A program made the position numbers and the translations under genes. This document shows positions 59,883 through 64,000 of a DNA stretch of 64,000 nt, piece by piece. This DNA comes from an uncultured Maribacter sp. (GTDB taxonomy: Bacteria > Bacteroidota > Bacteroidia > Flavobacteriales > Flavobacteriaceae), in the NCBI RefSeq assembly GCF_947496775.1, contig NZ_CANMDU010000002.1, positions 372,001 to 436,000 on the forward strand, in the 5' to 3' direction. Within the stretch, counting starts at the first letter, position 1. The number at the start of each line of letters is the position of its first letter. The notes under the pieces were generated by a model. It had not been told where the DNA came from and ran no database searches. It worked only from the letters and a program-made list of their open reading frames with translations.

Positions 59883-59972
59883 ATGAAAAAATGGTTAGAA
59901 GATGTAAGAGCTCCTAAGTTGTTTTGGTATTTATTTTATACCAATGCGAAAGCGAATAGTAATTTCTGCTAA
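59883..59972 (+). pseudogene. Membrane immunity-array copy A5, truncated at an hcp junction
   Basis: The family start KKWLEDVRAPKLFWYLFYT runs for 20 residues and then passes at TATACCA (59937-59943) into a 50-bp scrap of the hcp2 3' end. There the frame reads nonsense and stops at 59972. TATACCA occurs both in intact immunity copies (before TGGTACG) and in hcp2 (before ATGCAAAAG), so the joint formed at a 7-bp microhomology. Confidence 0.75.
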
Positions 59973-60771
59973 AACCATAACCATTGAAGTAAAACGAAAC
60001 AATTTAAATTTAAATCGTTATTTTGTCGTTGACCATGAAAATGTTGTTATAGGTAGTAAGCATTCATTTGCCTCTTCATATGGGAAAGAAAGGGTAGTGC
60101 AATATGATATATCAAGTAAGCAAATAAGCGAAATCATTTCGAGTTCTAAAAAAATATTCTCTGATTTAATGAATATTACAGTTAGTGAAAAGGAAGATGC
60201 AAAAATATGGAAGTCTTATGATACTATTGATGAAAAGAAAATTATTATTGTAACTGTTGGTCTTCCTTGTGCATTTATAGGAGCTGTTGAGGCAGCACCA
60301 TTTATATATGCTTACGGACAATCAACATTACCTAAAGTTACAACGGAGCTGGGTAAAGCATTTACCATGAACACAGGGAGGAAGATATTGGTAAATGGTT
60401 CTTATAATGTTTTAGAGCAATATGCAACTATTGGGTTAACAGATAATAAATGGGGCTTAGACAATTTGAGAAATATTGATAAATTTGATGTGGGAGTGAG
60501 TGCTTTTTTTAGTAATTTTGGAGGTGTTGTTTTGAAATCTGCATTTGATTATAAATCCAAAAATGATTACGGTGTAAATAATTTGGTTGATTTTTCTGCT
60601 AATTTGCTTGTTGGTAGTTTAAAATATAAAGCTAGTAGTTTATTTGTTAAAGGAATAGGGAAACCGTTGTCTACTTTTACTCCAGGTATCGGTGATATTT
60701 TTGCTCAGGGAGGAAAAATCACAATAAAAACTACAATAGGAGCTGCCTCCAAAAAAATCAAAGAAAATTAA
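59944..60771 (+). CDS. Toxin-like C-terminal domain joined to an hcp 3' scrap
   Basis: A 275-residue frame. The first 14 residues (MRKRIVISAKTITI) are the last strand of Hcp2. At 59986 it changes to unrelated sequence: ~90 residues of mixed character, then a hydrophobic Gly/Ala-rich part (VTVGLPCAFIGAVEAAPFIY, about 99-118) and ASLN-rich helices (IGLTDNKWGLDNL, KSAFDYKSKNDYGVNNLVDF) that recall membrane-active C-terminal toxin domains. The natural start was lost. It is followed by a small membrane protein in the immunity position. It could be the remains of an evolved Hcp (Hcp-toxin fusion). Confidence 0.5.
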   Translation: MRKRIVISAKTITIEVKRNNLNLNRYFVVDHENVVIGSKHSFASSYGKERVVQYDISSKQISEIISSSKKIFSDLMNITVSEKEDAKIWKSYDTIDEKKIIIVTVGLPCAFIGAVEAAPFIYAYGQSTLPKVTTELGKAFTMNTGRKILVNGSYNVLEQYATIGLTDNKWGLDNLRNIDKFDVGVSAFFSNFGGVVLKSAFDYKSKNDYGVNNLVDFSANLLVGSLKYKASSLFVKGIGKPLSTFTPGIGDIFAQGGKITIKTTIGAASKKIKEN

Positions 60772-60776
60772 AAGTT

Positions 60777-61169
60777 TTGAAAAAAAAATATTACTATATA
60801 TTTGGTTTTTTTCTTTTTGTAAGCGTTTTATTAACGAATTCTATGTTGTCAAAAATTGAGATTGACCAAAATGAAGAACGTACTATTGGCTTAGTATATG
60901 ATATCGATGGAGGAACTGCAACGGCTAGTCCAAGTTTGGTCTATAAATATATAGTTTCAGGTAAAGAGTATCACTCAACGTCTTCATTTTCTGGAAATAA
61001 AAAAATGTATTTAAATCATTTTTATGAGGTTAGGTATTCTTCTAAAAGCCCTGATTTAAGTGAAATTTTATTAGATAGTATAGTTAGTGATATAGTAATG
61101 ATTAAAAAAGCAGGTCTAACTTTACCCGAAAAGAAGAAAAAGAAAAGGAATCAGTTTCGAAAAAACTAA
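60777..61169 (+). CDS. Small membrane protein, immunity candidate 3
   Basis: A 130-residue protein starting with TTG at 60777, 5 bp after the toxin-like frame. An N-terminal membrane helix (YIFGFFLFVSVLLTNSML, about residues 7-24) is followed by a beta-type domain (TIGLVYDIDGG, LVYKYIVSGKEYHSTSSFSG, HFYEVRYSSKSPDLSEILLD) and a very basic tail. This layout, with a strand-rich ~80-residue domain ending in SPxxSEILLD, is common among small immunity-type membrane proteins of Bacteroidetes. The assignment to the preceding toxin is by position only. Confidence 0.55.
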   Translation: MKKKYYYIFGFFLFVSVLLTNSMLSKIEIDQNEERTIGLVYDIDGGTATASPSLVYKYIVSGKEYHSTSSFSGNKKMYLNHFYEVRYSSKSPDLSEILLDSIVSDIVMIKKAGLTLPEKKKKKRNQFRKN

Positions 61170-61172
61170 GGT

Positions 61173-61229
61173 TTCACAAACAGCACACGAGTAAGAGTTC
61201 CCAAAACACTATTTAATGCCGGATATTAA
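61173..61229 (+). pseudogene. Effector 3' relic before copy A6
   Basis: An 18-residue tail (FTNSTRVRVPKTLFNAGY, stop) is a diverged version of KQDNTRVKIPKIFFNTGY at 58909-58963. It again ends in TAATG, overlapping the next start at 61229. It starts within a few bases of the previous stop, which marks another joint. Confidence 0.5.
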
Positions 61230-61669
61230 TGAGAAAATGGTTAGAAGATGTAAGAGCACCAAAGATGTATCGGTATTTATTTTATACGATGGTACGTTGG
61301 GCTAAAAGTTGGAATAACGATTCTCCTAATTTTTCTTCCATGTTGTTTATGACTGTCACTTTTGGATTTCAGTTATTATTTTTACTGAATTTAATTGGTG
61401 TATTTATAGGGGTTAACTTTTGGTATTTGTTTTTTAGAGAAATTAATCCATTATTTATTACACCTTTTATGTTGGTGTTTAACTTAGTTCCTTCATTTGT
61501 TATATTTTATTATAATAATAAATTTCTTCAAATAGAAAAAGAGTTTATCAATGAAAATGAAAAGCAACAAAGATGGGGGTCTATCTATTTATTTATTTAT
61601 TTATTTATAAGTTTTAGTCTTTTTTATGGGTGTATGTGGTTGGTGACATTTAATAATCCTAATTATTAA
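61229..61669 (+). CDS. Membrane immunity-array protein, copy A6
   Basis: A complete 146-residue member. The N-terminal half (RKWLEDVRAPKMYRYLFYTM, RWAKSWNNDSPNFSS) is closest to A1. The second half (LLNLIGVFIGVNFWYLFF, EKEFINENEKQQRWGSIYLF, FNNPNY) is closest to A4. This is a mosaic of two lineages. Membrane segments lie at ~42-62, 76-96 and 118-138. The TTTA-repeat tract has the full number of units and the frame is intact. Confidence 0.6.
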   Translation: MRKWLEDVRAPKMYRYLFYTMVRWAKSWNNDSPNFSSMLFMTVTFGFQLLFLLNLIGVFIGVNFWYLFFREINPLFITPFMLVFNLVPSFVIFYYNNKFLQIEKEFINENEKQQRWGSIYLFIYLFISFSLFYGCMWLVTFNNPNY

Positions 61670-61693
61670 AATAGTTTTCAAAACAGGATATCA

Positions 61694-62134
61694 ATGAAAA
61701 AATGGTTAGAAGAAGTAAGGGCTCCAAAGATGTATCGTTATCTGTTTTATACGATGGTACGTTGGGCTAAAAGTTGGAATAACGATTCTCCTGCTTTTTC
61801 ATCTATGCTATTGATGACTACTACTTTTGGATTTTATGCTTTTTTTTTATTTGCATTATTTGATTTAATTACAGCCGTTAGTTCATGGGATTTATTTATT
61901 GAAGGATTTTACCTATATAGTATATTAACATTATTTTTAATTACAGGTTTTACTTCCTATTTTTTATTTTATCATAACGATAAGTTTCTTCAAATTGAAA
62001 AAGAGTTTGTTGATGAAAATGAAAAGCAACGAAAATTGGGTTCTATTTATCTGTTTTTATATTTATTTATAAGTTTTAGTTCTATTTACATAGGTGGTTG
62101 GTTTTTAACTTTTCATAATCCCAATTATAATTAG
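61694..62134 (+). CDS. Membrane immunity-array protein, copy A7
   Basis: A complete 146-residue member. The N-terminus is of the KKWLEEVRAPKMYRYLFYTM type. The middle (FALFDLITAVSSWDLFI) matches copy A2, and the C-terminus (EKEFVDENEKQRKLGSIYLF, YIGGWFLTFHNPNYN) matches copy A9. The spacer before it ends in ACAGGATATCAATG, a mutated form of the relic in which the TAA stop has become CAA. In this copy the tract reads CTGTTTTTATATTTATTTATA, so TTTA slippage should be reduced. Confidence 0.6.
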   Translation: MKKWLEEVRAPKMYRYLFYTMVRWAKSWNNDSPAFSSMLLMTTTFGFYAFFLFALFDLITAVSSWDLFIEGFYLYSILTLFLITGFTSYFLFYHNDKFLQIEKEFVDENEKQRKLGSIYLFLYLFISFSSIYIGGWFLTFHNPNYN

Positions 62135-62226
62135 TAAAATTGGTTTTTATATAGAAGAACATACTTTTGAAACTAGACAATACACGGGTCTAAAATGCCT
62201 AAAATAATTTTTAACACAGGATATTA

Positions 62227-62664
62227 ATGAGTGGTTGGATAAATAGTGTAAAATTGCCTAAATTTTATAGGTATATGTTTTATAGAATATATATTTATTC
62301 TGTGAAGTTTGGTAACTCTTCTCCAGAGTACTCAACTCTATTAATGCTTTCATTAACTATTTTAATTCAAAGTCTTTGTTTAATTACAGGTTTAGATGCT
62401 TTATTAAAGATTGGTATTTCTAATGTTTTGTTTAACAACGGGCCTATTGTTACAATAGTTCTTTCCTTACTATTGTTATATACAATTCAATATTTATTTT
62501 ATCGTAAGAATAAATGGAAAAAGTATATTAAAGAATTTGAAAAAGAAACAGATAAGCAGCGTTATTTAGGAAAGTATGCGTTAATTATTTATTTGTTTGT
62601 TAGTTTAATAGTTTTATTCAGAATAATGCTTTGGTTTGTAACTTTTAATAAAACAAGTTATTAA
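62227..62664 (+). CDS. Membrane immunity-array protein, divergent copy A8
   Basis: A 145-residue, clearly diverged member: SGWINSVKLPKFYRYMFYRI replaces the usual start, and NSSPEYSTLLML, KEFEKETDKQRYLG and LWFVTFNKTSY keep the family frame. Membrane segments are in the same places. The spacer upstream keeps a frameshifted relic ending in PKIIFNTGY, stop, TAATG. A broken copy of this subtype occurs at 63709. It may recognise another toxin variant. Confidence 0.58.
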   Translation: MSGWINSVKLPKFYRYMFYRIYIYSVKFGNSSPEYSTLLMLSLTILIQSLCLITGLDALLKIGISNVLFNNGPIVTIVLSLLLLYTIQYLFYRKNKWKKYIKEFEKETDKQRYLGKYALIIYLFVSLIVLFRIMLWFVTFNKTSY

Positions 62665-62688
62665 ATTAATTTTTAATACGAGATATTA

Positions 62689-63129
62689 ATGAAAAAATGG
62701 CTTAAAGAAATAAGGGCGCCAAAGTTATATAGGTATTTGTTTTATATCATGATGCGCTGGACCAAAGGTTGGGGTAATAATTCACCTGCCTTTTCTTCTG
62801 TATTGTTAATTTCTGCAACATTTCTTTTTCATTGTTATTTTTTGATGAATTTAATAGGAGTAATTATTGGAGTTAATTTTTCATATTTATATTTTAGGGG
62901 ACTCAATCCTTTGTGTGGTATTCTTCCTTTAATTTTATTGGGTTTAATTTCTTATATTTTATTTTATCATAACGATAAGTTTCTTCAAATTGAAAAAGAG
63001 TTTGTTGATGAAAATGAAAAGCAACGAAAATTGGGTTCTGTTTATCTGTTTTTATATTTATTTATAAGTTTTAGTTCTATTTACATAGGCGGTTGGTTTT
63101 TAACTTTTCATAATCCCAATTATAATTAG
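62689..63129 (+). CDS. Membrane immunity-array protein, copy A9
   Basis: A complete 146-residue member. Its start (KKWLKEIRAPKLYRYLFYIM, RWTKGWGNNSPAFSS) matches A4, its C-terminal half matches A7 almost exactly at the DNA level (about 62950-63150 versus 61960-62150), and only the hydrophobic hairpin (CYFLMNLIGVIIGVNFSYLYF) is its own. The relic before it is down to IFNTRY, stop, TAATG. The pattern shows conserved ends around a variable membrane hairpin. Confidence 0.6.
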   Translation: MKKWLKEIRAPKLYRYLFYIMMRWTKGWGNNSPAFSSVLLISATFLFHCYFLMNLIGVIIGVNFSYLYFRGLNPLCGILPLILLGLISYILFYHNDKFLQIEKEFVDENEKQRKLGSVYLFLYLFISFSSIYIGGWFLTFHNPNYN

Positions 63130-63178
63130 TAAAATTGGTTTTTATATAGAAGAACATACTATTTAACACTGGATATTA

Positions 63179-63618
63179 ATGAAAAAATGGTTAGAAGAAG
63201 TAAGGGCTCCAAAGATGTATCGTTATTTGTTTTATACCATGATGCGCTGGGCTAAAAGTTGGAATAACGATTCTCCTGCTTTTTCTTCTGTACTGCTTAT
63301 GTCTTTAACATTTATGATTCATCTTTTATTTTTAATTGATAGTTGGTGTAGCTATGGGAGTTAATTTTTGGAATTCATATTTTGGAGAGCTTAGCGCTGT
63401 ACATATAATATCTTATATGTTACCATTTGGTATAATATCCTTTTTGTTGTTTTGTTACAAAAAAAAAATGGGAAAAAACAATAATAGAATTTAAAGGTGA
63501 AAGTATAAAACAAATGAGATTAGGTTCTATTTACTTATTTACGTATTTACTTATAAGTGTAGTTTTATTTTGTGTATCATTGTGGTTTATAACATTTAAT
63601 AATCCTAATTATAAATAG
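63179..63618 (+). pseudogene. Membrane immunity-array copy A10, two frameshifts
   Basis: The family start (KKWLEEVRAPKMYRYLFYTM, RWAKSWNNDSPAFSS) is intact, but the frame breaks near 63345 (LIDSWCSYGS, stop). The next frame continues GVAMGVNFWNSYFGELSAVH, then breaks again in a 10-A run near 63459-63468. The third part reads EKTIIEFKGESIKQMRLGSI and ends FITFNNPNYK at 63618. The remaining reading is clear, so decay is recent. Confidence 0.75.
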
Positions 63619-63708
63619 TATAATAGTTTTTGATATAGAAGAACATACTATGAAACAAGATAATACACGGGTTAAAGTGCCTAAAATAATTTTTAACACA
63701 GAATATTA

Positions 63709-64000
63709 ATGAGTGGTTGGGTAAATAGTGTAAAATTGTTTGAATTTTATAGGTGTATGTTTTATAGAATATATATTCTGTGAAGTTTGGTAACTCTTCT
63801 CCAGAGTATTCAACTCTATTAATGCTATCATTAACTATTTTAATTCAAAGTCTTTGTTTAATTACGGGTTTAGATGCTTTCTTTTTCGCTGTTATTTTTA
63901 GATGAATTTAGTAGGAGTAATTGTTGGAGTTAATTTTTCATATTTTTTTTTAAAAAATCTTACACCAGTGCACATAGTAGCTTTTATATTAGTATTGTAC
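63709..64000 (+). pseudogene. Membrane immunity-array copy A11, mosaic, partial
   Basis: It starts as the A8 subtype (SGWVNSVKLFEFYRCMF) and is preceded by a well-kept relic (IEEHTMKQDNTRVKVPKIIF...EY, stop, TAATG). A 4-bp loss after ATATATATT shifts the frame near residue 22. Around 63878 the sequence switches from A8-like to A9-like (TTTCTTTTTC...GGAGTAATTGTTGGAGTTAA). It runs off the window. A clear recombination product of two neighbouring copies. Confidence 0.7.

Noticed and set aside
59944-60771. Intact Hcp-toxin fusion (evolved Hcp)
   Set aside because: Only the last ~14 residues of Hcp are present; the ring fold is missing, so it cannot work as an Hcp carrier in its present form.

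Overview
The window reads as chromosome of a marine-type Flavobacteriaceae (Bacteroidota). It is AT-rich, it carries the Bacteroidetes-specific type VI secretion genes tssN and tssO, and it has an orphan TraN/DUF4138 gene, lipoproteins with Bacteroidetes-style lipoboxes and a few TAnnTTTG promoter boxes. I cannot name a genus. No tRNA, rRNA, CRISPR array or complete transposase was seen.

Layout. (1) 1-4.1 kb: the end of a WYL-type regulator, then unrecognised small genes separated by ~200-bp foldable repeats whose ends resemble integron attC cores. (2) 4.1-5.8 kb: a resolvase-like protein that has lost catalytic residues, a membrane protein and a DUF559-like nuclease. (3) 5.8-10.6 kb: one operon of DUF2891 lipoprotein, Nramp-like transporter without the usual metal-binding motif, and 5-oxoprolinase pxpABC. 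(4) 10.6-18.4 kb: ilvD-ilvB-methyltransferase-ilvN-ilvC-ilvA, preceded by a Leu/Val/Ile-rich leader peptide and a terminator (candidate attenuator). (5) 18.4-21.7 kb: gapN-like aldehyde dehydrogenase behind a LacI-type palindrome, and a serine hydrolase. (6) 21.8-26.6 kb, minus strand: leuC-leuD-leuA/cimA-leuB. Together, regions 4 and 6 cover most of branched-chain amino-acid synthesis. (7) 26.8-33.7 kb: orphan TraN, decayed effector pieces, two REPIN-like elements and two lipoprotein families. (8) 33.7-52.7 kb: a T6SSiii locus. Minus strand, in transcription order: NlpC/P60 lipoprotein, tssG, tssN, tssK, tssO, tssH(clpV), tssE, tssF, vgrG, a 49-codon ORF, a 277-aa gene, a DUF4280 PAAR-like protein, a 988-aa effector candidate and lipoprotein immunity candidates. 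Plus strand: PKD protein, hcp, tssB, tssC. (9) 52.8-64 kb: an accessory array behind a second hcp.

Region 9 is the most unusual part. A second hcp is followed by an effector candidate with a polymorphic-toxin linker and a membrane immunity candidate. A 366-bp copy of the hcp 3' part is followed by a second effector sharing only the N-terminal ~100 residues, and by a paralogous immunity candidate. A 50-bp hcp 3' scrap is joined by microhomology to a third, unrelated toxin-like C-terminus. Interleaved are about eleven copies (intact, frameshifted, truncated or mosaic) of a ~145-aa three-helix membrane protein. Most are preceded by the same short 3' relic of another gene, whose stop codon overlaps the start codon (TAATG). 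I interpret this as orphan immunity genes that each kept the tail of a lost cognate effector. The whole looks like an effector/immunity diversification array built by recombination between hcp tails and between immunity paralogues.

Protein family assignments rest on recognised motifs and gene order, not on database searches.
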